Assembly: GCF_000284295.1 (NCBI RefSeq)
Contig: NC_017093.1
Span: forward strand, 3,534,001 to 3,598,000
Reading direction: 5' to 3'
DNA length: 64,000 nt
DNA from: Actinoplanes missouriensis 431
GTDB taxonomy: Bacteria; Actinomycetota; Actinomycetes; Mycobacteriales; Micromonosporaceae
Positions 25,825 through 34,632 of the stretch are shown here, one piece after another. Every line of letters starts with the position of its first letter. The first letter of the stretch is position 1. The notes under the pieces were generated by a model. That model saw nothing but the letters and a program-made list of their open reading frames with translations, was not told where the DNA came from and did not search any database. The translations under genes and the position numbers were made by a program.

Positions 25825-27158
25825 CTCACGGTGACTGCGCGCGGTGCCGGGATCATCGCGGCGTAACCGGCGCCCGCGACCGGCGCTGAGGCCTCGTCCA
25901 GGCCGCAGGACGCGAGGGTGTGCTGGCGCAGCAGCATCGACGTCGGCACCGGGGCGATCTCGCGCCAGGCGAAACAGGACCGGATGATCGCGGCGTTGAC
26001 GCCGCCGGTGAGCGTGCGGTCCGCGTCGAGCAGCGTCCGCAGCACGGTGTGGTAGGTGAGGAAGTCGGGGGAGAGGGTCGCCCAGGTGGTCGCGAGCAGC
26101 CGTCCGAGATAATCGCGGGCCAGCAGCAGAGACTCCTTGAAGGCGGCCTCGTTCCCGGCGTACGCGGTGGTGAAGTCGGTTTGGATCTGCTCGAGGTCGT
26201 GGACGGTGCCGGGCAGGTTCGTCGAGCGGTTCCGCAGGTCGTCGCTGATCAGCTTCTTGTCGACCAGGTCCTGCTGGAAGACCTCGACCATGGTGTCGAA
26301 GATGGCGCCGGTGAGCGGCAGCGACCGGTCGTGCGGCTCGTCGCCGACGTCGGACATGCGCATCGCGTTGAAGGCGATCCGGATCTGCCGGCTGTCGGAG
26401 AGCTCGCCGACCCGGTCCAGCCCGTTGATCGTGAGCAGGTTGCCCTTGGTGTTGTCGAGGAGCATGTCGACGACCGAGTGGAAGTGCAGCGACGCGACGA
26501 TCGCGGCCAGGTCGCCGGAGGACTCGTGCAGGCCGCCGTAATCGATGCCCTCGTCGAGCGGGCTGGCCGGCACGCCGACCTCGGCGAAGATCACGCTGTG
26601 GCCGAACTCGTGGCAGAGCACGTCGAAGTTCTCGCAGAACGGCCGGCTGTGGTCGATCGTGCCGGTGGCCGACCGGCCGAAACCGAACTCCAGGAACCCG
26701 TACCCGGATTGGGCGTTGTTCCATTCGATCAGGGGGATCAGCTCGAGGCGGGCGAAGTCGGACTCGAAGTGCCACCGGATGGGCCGGCCGAAGTAGTCCT
26801 CCCAGATGTCGAGCACCCGGCGGACCGTGGCATACATGGTGGCCGCTGAGAACTCCCTGGTGTCCGGATCGAGGTGGTCGAAGTGGCCGTCCGGCCCGGG
26901 AAGGACGGGGTCACGGGCGGCGCCGGTCCAGGGTGGCCGGAAGAACTGGTTGTAGGGCAGCTTGCCGATCGCGTCGACGACGAACATCCGGTCGTCGGCG
27001 GGTCCTCTCTCGACGGCGCCGGGCGACGGGGCGACGACGATGGTCTCCGGCTCCGGGAAGAGCGGCGAGCCGTCGGCCTTGGTGAGGAATCGGGGCTGCG
27101 GGAAGATCCGGAACCGGGTGCCGGTCTCGGCGAGTCTGCGGTCGAGTTCGAGTGACAT
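25803..27158 (-). CDS. Thermolysin-fold (gluzincin) metallopeptidase-like protein
   Basis: A 451-residue protein with HEFGH at residues 183-187 and a third zinc ligand in GGLHESSGD (Glu about 212), the HExxH plus Glu pattern of the M4/M36 clan. The region between and after (VASLHFHSVVDML; a long helical C-terminal domain) fits a thermolysin-type two-domain enzyme. There is no signal peptide or propeptide, unlike secreted M4 enzymes, so it may act in the cytoplasm or leave by another route. Start ATG 27158 with GGGAGG just upstream. The C-terminal end overlaps the Gly/Tyr/His peptide gene. Confidence 0.82.
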   Translation of the reverse strand: MSLELDRRLAETGTRFRIFPQPRFLTKADGSPLFPEPETIVVAPSPGAVERGPADDRMFVVDAIGKLPYNQFFRPPWTGAARDPVLPGPDGHFDHLDPDTREFSAATMYATVRRVLDIWEDYFGRPIRWHFESDFARLELIPLIEWNNAQSGYGFLEFGFGRSATGTIDHSRPFCENFDVLCHEFGHSVIFAEVGVPASPLDEGIDYGGLHESSGDLAAIVASLHFHSVVDMLLDNTKGNLLTINGLDRVGELSDSRQIRIAFNAMRMSDVGDEPHDRSLPLTGAIFDTMVEVFQQDLVDKKLISDDLRNRSTNLPGTVHDLEQIQTDFTTAYAGNEAAFKESLLLARDYLGRLLATTWATLSPDFLTYHTVLRTLLDADRTLTGGVNAAIIRSCFAWREIAPVPTSMLLRQHTLASCGLDEASAPVAGAGYAAMIPAPRAVTVSHQNLRR

Positions 27159-27284
27159 GGGAACCTCCCTGAGGCGTGTCTTTCAGCGGTAGACCTCCCC
27201 TGATCCGAAGTCAACGAAGCTGTCCATGAACCATCCCAAGGAGCCGCCTGGACAGCCGCTCCGATGAGGGAGGACGATGCGGGT

Positions 27285-28862
27285 ATGGCCGGAACCGGCG
27301 CCCTGCTCCGCTTCAACCTGCGCCTGGAACGGCGCGGCCTGCCGTTCTGGGTGGCCGGCGCCGGCCTGCTCTTCCTGATCCAGTCGACACAGAGCCAGAG
27401 CCTCTACGGCACTCCGGAGAAGCTCGCGCAGCTGCGGGCCACGCTCGGCGGGAACACCGCGGTGGTTGCCATGAGCGGACCGGAGGAGCTGCTCGGCACG
27501 ATCGGCAACGAGATCGTCTTCGAGATCTTCGCGTTCGTCGCGATCATCGTGGCGCTGATGAACATGTTCCTGGTCGGCCGGCGCACCCGTGGCGACGAGG
27601 AGACCGGCCGCGCCGAGCTGATCCGATCGACGACGACGAGCCGCCATGCACCGCTCCACGCGGCGCTGCTGCTCGCCCTTGCCGCCGACATGATCACCGG
27701 GGCGATCATCTTCGCGGCGCTGATCGGGACCGGTCTCCCCGCCCGGGGCTCCGCCCTCACCGCGGTCGCGATCGCCGGCGTCGGCCTGGTCTTCGCCGCG
27801 GTCACCGCCCTCGCCGCGCAGATCTTCGAGAACACCCGCGCCGTCTACGGGTTCACCGGCCTGATCCTCGGCGCGAGCTACGCGCTGCGGGCCGCCGGCG
27901 ACGCCGGGAACCCGGCGCTCTCCTGGGCCTCGCCGATCGGCTGGGGACAGCGGACCCTGCCGTTCGGTCCGGGCCGCTGGTGGCCGCTCCTGCTCATGGT
28001 GGGTACGGCCACCGCGCTCGTCCTGCTCGCGACGACCGCCCTCGACCGCCGCGACGTCGGGGCCGGCCTGGTCCGCCCCCGTCTCGGCCGCCCGCGCGCG
28101 TCGCGGGCACTGCGCAGCCCGTCGGCCCTGGCCTGGCGGCTGCAGCGGGGCAGCGTGATCGGCTGGGTGGCCGGGGTGGGACTGCTCGGAATGGTGTACG
28201 GCTCGCTCGGCGACAGCATCGAGGAGTACATCCGCGACAACCCGGAGGTGGCTGCCTACCTGCCGGGCGGGGCGGCCGACGTGGTGGACGCGTACCTGGC
28301 GCTGACCGTGACGATGGGCGCCCTGCTCGCGGCGGCGTTCGGGGTGGCCGCGACGCTGCGGGCGCGCGCCGAGGAGACGTCCGGCCGGGCCGAGCTGGTG
28401 CTGGCCACCGCGACGAGCCGGCGACGGTGGCTGGCCGGGCAGTTCGGCGTGGCCCTGATCGGCAGCGCGCTGGTCCTGGCGGCGGCCGGGTTCGGCGAGG
28501 GACTGGCCTACGGGCTGACCGTCGGTGATCCCGGTCAGGCGGGGCGGATGACCGGCGCGGCACTGGTCTACCTGCCGGCGGTGTGGGCGGTCATCGCCGT
28601 ACCCGTGCTGGGTGTGGGATGGTGGGCCCGGGCCGCCGCCGTCGCCGGATGGGCCGTGCTCGGCTATTGCGCGGTCGTCGAGTTGTTCGCCGACTCGTTC
28701 GAGCTGCCGGACTGGGCGCAGCAGGCGTCACCCTTCGCGCACCTGCCTGACGCGCCCCTCGAAGCGGTGACCGCCGGCCCGCTGATCGCGCTCACGGCGG
28801 TGGTGGGGGTCCTGGTCGCCGCCGGATTCGCCGGCTTTGCGCGGAGAGACGCGGGCTACTGA
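27285..28862 (+). CDS. ABC-2 type permease, polyketide-antibiotic exporter-like
   Basis: A 525-residue membrane protein with about twelve hydrophobic segments in two similar halves: each half has a cytoplasmic (D)EETxxRAEL motif followed by T(T/A)TSRxxx (GDEETGRAELIRSTTTSRH and EETSGRAELVLATATSRRR). This matches the actinobacterial TnrB-like antibiotic exporter permeases. These normally follow a gene for the ATPase; none is adjacent here, so the ATPase must come from elsewhere. Start at ATG 27285 (MAGTGALL) or ATG 27264. Divergent from the metallopeptidase with about 125 bases between. Confidence 0.85.
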   Translation: MAGTGALLRFNLRLERRGLPFWVAGAGLLFLIQSTQSQSLYGTPEKLAQLRATLGGNTAVVAMSGPEELLGTIGNEIVFEIFAFVAIIVALMNMFLVGRRTRGDEETGRAELIRSTTTSRHAPLHAALLLALAADMITGAIIFAALIGTGLPARGSALTAVAIAGVGLVFAAVTALAAQIFENTRAVYGFTGLILGASYALRAAGDAGNPALSWASPIGWGQRTLPFGPGRWWPLLLMVGTATALVLLATTALDRRDVGAGLVRPRLGRPRASRALRSPSALAWRLQRGSVIGWVAGVGLLGMVYGSLGDSIEEYIRDNPEVAAYLPGGAADVVDAYLALTVTMGALLAAAFGVAATLRARAEETSGRAELVLATATSRRRWLAGQFGVALIGSALVLAAAGFGEGLAYGLTVGDPGQAGRMTGAALVYLPAVWAVIAVPVLGVGWWARAAAVAGWAVLGYCAVVELFADSFELPDWAQQASPFAHLPDAPLEAVTAGPLIALTAVVGVLVAAGFAGFARRDAGY

Positions 28863-28884
28863 GAAAAGTGCCGATACTGAGCGG

Positions 28885-30000
28885 ATGCAGGGGGCGGACC
28901 GGGAGGAGCTGGGCGCCGTGGTGCGGATCGCCGCGGCCGTCGCCGGCGTGCCCACCGCGGCCCTCAACCTGATCGACGAGGGTCGTCAGGTCCAGGTCGT
29001 CACCGCCGGTTTCCCGGGCCGCGACTGCGACCGGGCCGACGCGATGTGCGCGGTCCGGCTGGGCACCGGGCGCCCGGTGCACGTGCCGGACGCCCGCCTC
29101 GACCCGGACTACCGCGACAACCCGTGGGTGACCGGCGAGCTCGGGCTGGTCCGCTTCTACGCGAACGCGCCACTGATCACGCCGGACGGGTCGGTCCTCG
29201 GCACCCTCTGCGTCTTCGACACCGTGCCGCACGAGCTCACCGCCGAGCAGCTGGACCGGCTGCAGGACCTCGCCGGCGTCATCGTCGCGTTGGTCGAAGG
29301 ACGCCGGCAGACCCGGACCGTCGCCGAGTTCGCGCAGGCCACCGAAGCCCGCAAGAAATGGGCGGAGGCGCTGCTCGACGGCATCAACGTGGCGGTGATC
29401 GCGGTGGACACCCAATACCGGCCGATCCTCTGCAACCAGGCGTTCCGGGACAGCCACGACCCGGGCATCGACCTGACCGCGGCGCCGGTCGGCATCGCCG
29501 AGCGTTTCCAGATCTACGAGCCGGACGGGCAGACGCCGATCACCGACGAGGGGACGCCGATGATCATGGCGATGAACGGCCTCGGCCCGGTCACCGGCCG
29601 GGAGTTGATGCTGCGCGGGACGCGGAACGGCGCCGCCATGGTCCGGGCGAACGCCCGGGCGCTGTACGGCGCCGACGGCGCGATCAGCGGCGCGGTGCTG
29701 GCGCTGCACGACATCACCGCCGAGGCGGCCCGCAAACGGCTGATCGAGGAAGCCCGGTCCCGGCTCGCCGCCGCCAACGCCGAGCTGCGCCGCTCGAACA
29801 CCGATCTGACCAACTTCGCCGCCGGGGTCAGCCATGACCTGGTGGCCCCGCTCGCGGCGGTCGGCGGTTACCTGGAACTGCTCGCCGAGGAGGTCACCGA
29901 ACCGGCGGCCGGTCACGTGGCGGCGGCCGGCCGGGCGGTCGAGGAGATGCGCGACGTGATCCGGTCCCTGCTCGGCGCGGCCCGGTCAGATACGGCGTAA
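28885..30000 (+). CDS. GAF-PAS sensor protein with histidine-kinase dimerisation helix but no ATPase domain
   Basis: A 371-residue protein starting at ATG 28885. Residues 1-150 are a GAF domain (VVRIAAAVAGVPTAALNLIDEGRQ ... PLITPDGSVLGTLCVFD), about 165-295 a PAS domain, then a coiled coil (ARSRLAAANAELRRSNTDL) and a HisKA-type helix with the phosphoacceptor in GVSHDLVAPLAAVGGYLELL. The chain ends about 35 residues later, where its neighbour continues into a full ATPase domain. It may be phosphorylated in trans by the adjacent paralogue, forming a heterodimer. About 20 bases separate the genes. No membrane segment. Confidence 0.85.
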   Translation: MQGADREELGAVVRIAAAVAGVPTAALNLIDEGRQVQVVTAGFPGRDCDRADAMCAVRLGTGRPVHVPDARLDPDYRDNPWVTGELGLVRFYANAPLITPDGSVLGTLCVFDTVPHELTAEQLDRLQDLAGVIVALVEGRRQTRTVAEFAQATEARKKWAEALLDGINVAVIAVDTQYRPILCNQAFRDSHDPGIDLTAAPVGIAERFQIYEPDGQTPITDEGTPMIMAMNGLGPVTGRELMLRGTRNGAAMVRANARALYGADGAISGAVLALHDITAEAARKRLIEEARSRLAAANAELRRSNTDLTNFAAGVSHDLVAPLAAVGGYLELLAEEVTEPAAGHVAAAGRAVEEMRDVIRSLLGAARSDTA

Positions 30001-30019
30001 ACCTGCCGATAGTTCAGGG

Positions 30020-31639
30020 GTGGACGTCGAGCGCGAGCGGCGGCGGCTGGCCGCGTTGCACGAGTACCACCTGCTCGACGCGCCCGCCGACGACGAGCTG
30101 GAGGCGGTGGTCCGGGTCGCCGCCGCTGTCGCCGGGGTGCCGACCGCGACCCTGAACCTGATCGACGAGCACCGGCAGTGCCAGCTCACCACCGTCGGTT
30201 TCCCCGGCGCCGACTCGCCGCGCTCCGATTCGATGTGCGCGATCCGCTTCGAGGCGGGCGAATTCATGTACACCCCGGACGCCAGCCGGGACCCGACCTA
30301 CCGGACCAATCCGTGGGTGACGGGTGATCGCGCCGGCGTCCGGCTCTACGGCTCGGCGCCGCTGATCACGCCGGACGGCTACGCGCTGGGCTCGCTCTGT
30401 GTCTTCCACGACGAGCCGGGCACGCTCGACGCCGTCCAGGTGGCCCGGCTGCGGGACCTGGCGAGCGTGATCCTCGCCCTCTTCGAACGCCGCCGCCAGG
30501 CCCGGATCAACCGCGAGCTGGCCGTGATCGCCGAGGCCCGGCAGCGATGGACCGACACGTTGCTGGAGACGATCGACGTGGCGGTGGTCGCCGCCGACCA
30601 GTCCGGCCGGCTCACCGTCTTCAACCGGGCCGCCCGCGAATGGCACGGCCTCGACGCCGACCCGACGCTCGATCCGCACGAGTTCGCCGACCGCTACCAG
30701 CTCTACACCACCGACGGCGTCACGCTGCTGCCGCCCGCTCAGCTCCCGCTGCTGCGGGCCCTGCGGGACGGCACCGTCGAGAACGCCGAACTGATCATCA
30801 AACGGTCCGGCGCCACCCCGATCCATGCCACGGTGAGTGGCCGCGCGCTGGTCGCCCCGGACGGCACCCCGATGGGCGCGGTCGTCGCGATGACCGACGT
30901 GACGAGCGACCGCGCCCAGCAGCGCGCGATCGAGGCGGCCCGGCGCGAGCTCGCCGCCGCCAACGCCGAGCTGCGTCGCTCCAACACCGAGCTGACCAAC
31001 TTCGCCGGAGCGGTCAGTCACGATCTGGTGGCGCCGCTCTCCGCGGTCCGCGGTTACCTGGAACTCCTCGAAAATGAGGTGACCGGCGAACACCGTACCT
31101 GGGTGGACGCCTGCTGCCGGGCGGTGAACCGGATGCGCGACCTGATCGATTCGCTGCTGCAATACGCCCAGGCCGGCAGTGCCCCGATCCGACGCGTCCC
31201 CGCCGACCTGGGCCGGATCGCCGACGAGGTGCTGGCCGACCTCCAGCCGGCCGTCGACGAGGCATCGGCCGAGGTCACCGTCCCGGCCCCGCTGCCGGAG
31301 GTCTCCTGCGACCCGGTGCTGGCCCGCCAGCTCCTCCAGAACCTGATCGCCAACGCGATCAAATACCGCCATCCGTCCCGCCCCTGCCGGGTCACGGTGA
31401 CCGCGGCCCGCGCCGACGCCGGCTGGTCGATAACGGTCGCCGACAACGGCATAGGCATCCCACCCGACAAGCGCCGCCGCGTCTTCGACATGTTCACCCG
31501 CCTCGACGACACCCCCGGCGGCGGCCACGGCATCGGCCTCTCCAGCTGCCTGCGCATCGTCGACCGCCACGGCGGCGCCATCCGCGTCGAGGAGAACCCC
31601 GGCGGAGGGACCTGCGTGATCTTCTCACTCCCCGATTGA
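30020..31639 (+). CDS. Cytoplasmic GAF-PAS sensor histidine kinase
   Basis: A 539-residue kinase starting at GTG 30020. GAF (about 10-165; PLITPDGYALGSLCVF), PAS (about 180-305), coiled coil (ARRELAAANAELRRSNTEL), HisKA with AVSHDLVAPLSAVRGYLELLE, and a complete HATPase_c domain: NLIANAIKYRHPSR (N box), VADNGIGIPPDKR (G1), FTRLDDTPGGGHGIGLSSC (F and G2). It is a close paralogue of the preceding truncated protein. No response regulator is adjacent, so it is an orphan kinase or signals to a distant partner. Followed by a 292-base gap with no gene I can support. Confidence 0.92.
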   Translation: MDVERERRRLAALHEYHLLDAPADDELEAVVRVAAAVAGVPTATLNLIDEHRQCQLTTVGFPGADSPRSDSMCAIRFEAGEFMYTPDASRDPTYRTNPWVTGDRAGVRLYGSAPLITPDGYALGSLCVFHDEPGTLDAVQVARLRDLASVILALFERRRQARINRELAVIAEARQRWTDTLLETIDVAVVAADQSGRLTVFNRAAREWHGLDADPTLDPHEFADRYQLYTTDGVTLLPPAQLPLLRALRDGTVENAELIIKRSGATPIHATVSGRALVAPDGTPMGAVVAMTDVTSDRAQQRAIEAARRELAAANAELRRSNTELTNFAGAVSHDLVAPLSAVRGYLELLENEVTGEHRTWVDACCRAVNRMRDLIDSLLQYAQAGSAPIRRVPADLGRIADEVLADLQPAVDEASAEVTVPAPLPEVSCDPVLARQLLQNLIANAIKYRHPSRPCRVTVTAARADAGWSITVADNGIGIPPDKRRRVFDMFTRLDDTPGGGHGIGLSSCLRIVDRHGGAIRVEENPGGGTCVIFSLPD

Positions 31640-31931
31640 GGGTACGGACGACGAAAGCTCTCCAGAGGCCGCGCGACCGTGCCGCCCACGCCAGGCCGTC
31701 AGGCGACATTTCGCTACGCTGCCCACTCGCTCTCCGGCGCCCCCACCCCTGACCCGTCCCCGCTCCCGGCCAGCGCTCCCGCCCTGCGCGCCCCGGCCCG
31801 TGGCCCCGCGCTCCCGAGCCGTAGCCCACGCAGGTTCCGGAGCCGTTTCACCCGTCTGGGCTACGGCTCGGCCAGCGAGCGGCGCCCGGCGAGCGGCGAT
31901 CACCGGGCGGCGATCACCCGCGCCGGCGGCG

Positions 31932-32606
31932 TCAGCGGGACGGGCGCAGCAGCGGCGGGTGCAGCAGCGCCGCCGGCCCTCGCCGATACAACTGCGCCGG
32001 CCGCCCCCGATCCCGGATCGCGGTGTTCCCGGTCGGCTCCACGAAACCCTCCGCCGACGTCACCTTGCGATGGAAGTTGCGGGGGTCGAGGGTCGTCTGC
32101 CACACCGTCTCATACACCTCCCGCAACTGGGCCACCGTGAACTCCGGCGGGCAGAACGCGGTGGCCAGCGGTGTGTACTCCAGCTTCGCCCGTGCCCGTT
32201 CCAGCCCGTCGGCGAGGATCCGGTCGTGGTCGAAGGCCAGGTCGCGGACGTCGCACGGCCGCCACTCCGCCCCGGACGCGTCGCTGCCCGCGGTCGGCGC
32301 CGGCAGATCGGGCAGCAGGGCGAGATAGGCGACGGTCACGACCCGTCCCCGTGGATCCCGCCCCGGCGTCCCGTAGGTGGCGAGCTGCTCCAGGTGACCT
32401 GCCTGCGGGTCGAGCCCGGTCTCCTCCCGCAGCTCTCGGACGGCGGCCGCGTCCAGGTCCTCGCCGTCGAGCACGAACCCGCCGGGTAGCGCCCACCGGT
32501 CCTGGTACGGCGGTATGCCCCGGCGTATCAGCAGCACCTGTAACGCGCCCTGCCGGATGGTCAGCAGCACGAGATCAACTGTGACGGCCGCCATATTAAG
32601 CGTCAT
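31932..32606 (-). CDS. NrtR-like regulator: Nudix domain plus winged helix
   Basis: A 224-residue protein. Start at ATG 32606 (MTLNMAAVTVD) or ATG 32594; TATTAT seven bases upstream of 32606 suggests a leaderless message. The Nudix box is complete (GFVLDGEDLDAAAVRELREETGLD), so pyrophosphatase activity is possible. The C-terminal part (FTVAQLREVYETVW ... NFHRKV) matches the winged helix of NrtR/NadQ proteins, ADP-ribose-sensing repressors of NAD genes. The last 30 residues are Arg/Pro-rich. It is divergent from an operon ending in an NAD-kinase-like gene, with inverted repeats over its -10 region, supporting an NAD-related repressor role. Confidence 0.85.
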   Translation of the reverse strand: MTLNMAAVTVDLVLLTIRQGALQVLLIRRGIPPYQDRWALPGGFVLDGEDLDAAAVRELREETGLDPQAGHLEQLATYGTPGRDPRGRVVTVAYLALLPDLPAPTAGSDASGAEWRPCDVRDLAFDHDRILADGLERARAKLEYTPLATAFCPPEFTVAQLREVYETVWQTTLDPRNFHRKVTSAEGFVEPTGNTAIRDRGRPAQLYRRGPAALLHPPLLRPSR

Positions 32607-32608
32607 GT

Positions 32609-32638
32609 TGACGATAATACCGTGCATAGTTATCGTCA
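32609..32638. promoter_or_regulatory. NrtR-type operator, 9-bp inverted repeat
   Basis: TGACGATAA, 12 bases, TTATCGTCA. A further related half-site, TATTAAGCGTCA, lies at 32594-32605. The repeat covers the probable -10 box of the Nudix regulator and lies 30 bases before the SPFH gene start, so one protein could repress both directions. Confidence 0.65.
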
Positions 32639-32668
32639 GAGTGACGAGAACGAGGAAAGGCACAAGAC

Positions 32669-33724
32669 ATGGCTGACGTGACACGCCGACTGCACCTGCG
32701 GCACCTCCGGGCGGCGCCGACCACCTGGGTCAGTCACACCGTCCGGGGCACCGCGAAACGGGCCGGCACCGGGCTGTCGTTCTGGTACCGGCCGCTGACC
32801 GCCGCGCTCTCCGAGGTTCCGGTGGACGACCGGGAGCTGCCGCTGCTGTTCCACGCGCGGACCGAGGACTTCGCCGACGTCACCGTCCAGGCGACCGTGA
32901 CCTACCGGGTGAGCGACCCAGCGGCCGCCGCGGCACGACTGGACTTCTCGATCGACCCGTACAAGGGAATCTGGCGGGGTCAGCCCCTCGACCAGGTGGC
33001 CGGGCTGCTCGCCGAGCTGGCCCAGCAGCCGGCGCTGGACCTGCTGGCCCGGCTGCCGCTGGCCGAGGCCCTGACCACCGGCGTCGCCCGGATCCGGCAG
33101 TCGGTCGCGGACGCCCTCGCCGCCGACCCGCGGCTGACCGAGACCGGCGTGTCGGTGGTCAGCGCCCGGGTGGTGGCGATCCGCCCGGAGCCCGATCTGG
33201 AGCGGGCCCTGCAGACGCCAACCCGTGAGCAGGTGCAGCAGGACGCCGACCGGGCCACCTACGCGCGCCGGGCGCACGCCGTACAGCAGGAGCAGTCGAT
33301 CGCCGAGAACGAGCTGCAGAGCAAGATCGAGCTGGCCCGGCGCGAGCAGGAGCTGGTCGAGCAGCACGGCGCGAACACCCGTCGCGAGGCCGAGCTGAGC
33401 GCCGAGACGAAGCTGGTCGCGGCCCGGTCCGCGGCGGCCCGGGAGGAGGTCGCGAGCATCGCGGCGGCCGAGCGGACGCGGCGCGAGGCGGCCTCCGAGG
33501 CCGAGGCGTCGAGGGTACGGGACGAGGCCCGCGCCGCCGGAGCCCGAGCCGTCGGCCTGGCCGAGGCGGAGGCCGAGACCGCGCGCCTGGCCGCGTACCG
33601 TGATCTGCCGCCGGCCGTCCTGCAGGCGCTCGCCCTCAAGGAGCTGGCCGCCCACGTGCCCGCGATCGGCGAGCTCACGGTCACCCCGGACCTGCTCAGC
33701 AAGCTGGTCGGACGACTCGGGTGA
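32669..33724 (+). CDS. SPFH/Band 7-domain protein
   Basis: A 351-residue protein with an SPFH domain in residues 25-190 (LSFWYRPLTAALSEVPVDDRELPLLFHARTEDFADVTVQATVTYRVSDP) and a long charged coiled coil (about 200-310: SKIELARREQELVEQHG, AEAETARLAAYRDL). It has no N-terminal membrane helix, so membrane attachment would be peripheral, unlike flotillin or stomatin. These proteins oligomerise into rings or cages. The ribosome site GAGGAAAGG is strong. The stop overlaps the NAD-kinase-like start (GTGA), indicating co-translation and possibly physical association. Confidence 0.88.
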   Translation: MADVTRRLHLRHLRAAPTTWVSHTVRGTAKRAGTGLSFWYRPLTAALSEVPVDDRELPLLFHARTEDFADVTVQATVTYRVSDPAAAAARLDFSIDPYKGIWRGQPLDQVAGLLAELAQQPALDLLARLPLAEALTTGVARIRQSVADALAADPRLTETGVSVVSARVVAIRPEPDLERALQTPTREQVQQDADRATYARRAHAVQQEQSIAENELQSKIELARREQELVEQHGANTRREAELSAETKLVAARSAAAREEVASIAAAERTRREAASEAEASRVRDEARAAGARAVGLAEAEAETARLAAYRDLPPAVLQALALKELAAHVPAIGELTVTPDLLSKLVGRLG

Positions 33725-34632
33725 GCACCGCGAGGACAGGCAACGCGACGAGGAGCACCCTTCCCCCGCGCGTGGTGGTCGTGTCGCGGCGCAGCGAGCT
33801 CGACGAGCTGCTCGCCCGGCACGGCACCCGCGGCGCCGCGGCGTTCTTCCTGCGCCAGCGCGGCCGCGACCTGGACGAGGTGACGCAGCGGCACGAGGCG
33901 TTGCGGTCCGCGCTGACCGAGGTCGGCGCGGCCGTGCCCGCGGACTGGCGGCGCGGTCACGTGGAACGCGCCGACCTGCCGCGCTTCCTGTTCGCGCCGG
34001 AGGACGTGGTGATCGCGGTCGGCCCGGACGGCCTGGTCGCGAACGTGGCGAAGTACCTGGACGGCCAGCCGGTGATCGGCGTCGACCCGGAACCGGGCCG
34101 CAACGCGGGCGTGCTGGTGCGTCACCGGGCGTCGGCGGTGGCCGGGCTGCTGCGCGCCCGCCCGGCCGGGCAGGAACGGACCATGGTGGCGGCCCGGCTC
34201 GACGACGGCCAGGAGCTGTACGGCCTGAACGAGATCTATGTCGGACACTCCGGTCACCAGTCGGCGCGTTACGTGCTCGCCGACCCGTCCGGCGCCCGGG
34301 AGCGTCAGTCGTCGTCCGGCCTGATCGCCGGCACCGGCACCGGGGCGACCGGCTGGTGCGCGTCGATCGCGCGGGACCGTGCGGCCGCCCCGCCGGCGCC
34401 GGCCCCGGGCGAGGAGGCCCTGTGCTGGTTCGTCCGGGAGGCCTGGCCGTCACCGGCGACCGGCGTCTCGCTCGTCGCCGGCACCCTGACCGGCCGGGCC
34501 GAGCTGGAGCTGACTGCTGAGTCGGAACGCCTGGTCGCCTTCGCCGACGGCGTGGAGTCCGACGCCCTGGAGCTGTCCTGGGGCCAGCGGATCCGGATCA
34601 GCGTGGCCGGGCGCCGCCTGCATCTGGTCTGA
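33721..34632 (+). CDS. NAD-kinase-like protein
   Basis: A 303-residue protein with the layout of ATP-NAD kinases: an N-terminal Rossmann-like part, VVIAVGPDGLVANVAKYLDGQPVIGVD where kinases have a GGDGT loop, LNEIYVGH with the conserved Asn-Glu, and GTGTGATGW in place of the substrate loop STPTGSTAY. The Asp of the loop is kept but the first Gly pair reads V-G-P-D-G, so activity is uncertain; it could phosphorylate NAD, or bind NAD or another nucleotide without catalysis. A standard NAD kinase is presumably encoded elsewhere. Co-translated with the SPFH protein and probably regulated by the NrtR-like repressor. The 3-prime end overlaps the convergent phosphoesterase by 35 bases. Confidence 0.8.
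   Translation: MSTARTGNATRSTLPPRVVVVSRRSELDELLARHGTRGAAAFFLRQRGRDLDEVTQRHEALRSALTEVGAAVPADWRRGHVERADLPRFLFAPEDVVIAVGPDGLVANVAKYLDGQPVIGVDPEPGRNAGVLVRHRASAVAGLLRARPAGQERTMVAARLDDGQELYGLNEIYVGHSGHQSARYVLADPSGARERQSSSGLIAGTGTGATGWCASIARDRAAAPPAPAPGEEALCWFVREAWPSPATGVSLVAGTLTGRAELELTAESERLVAFADGVESDALELSWGQRIRISVAGRRLHLV

Noticed and set aside
31625..31903. A 92-residue minus-strand frame after the GAF-PAS kinase
   Set aside because: Arg/Gly/Ala-rich, no start signal or family pattern; the 292-base gap shows no supportable gene.
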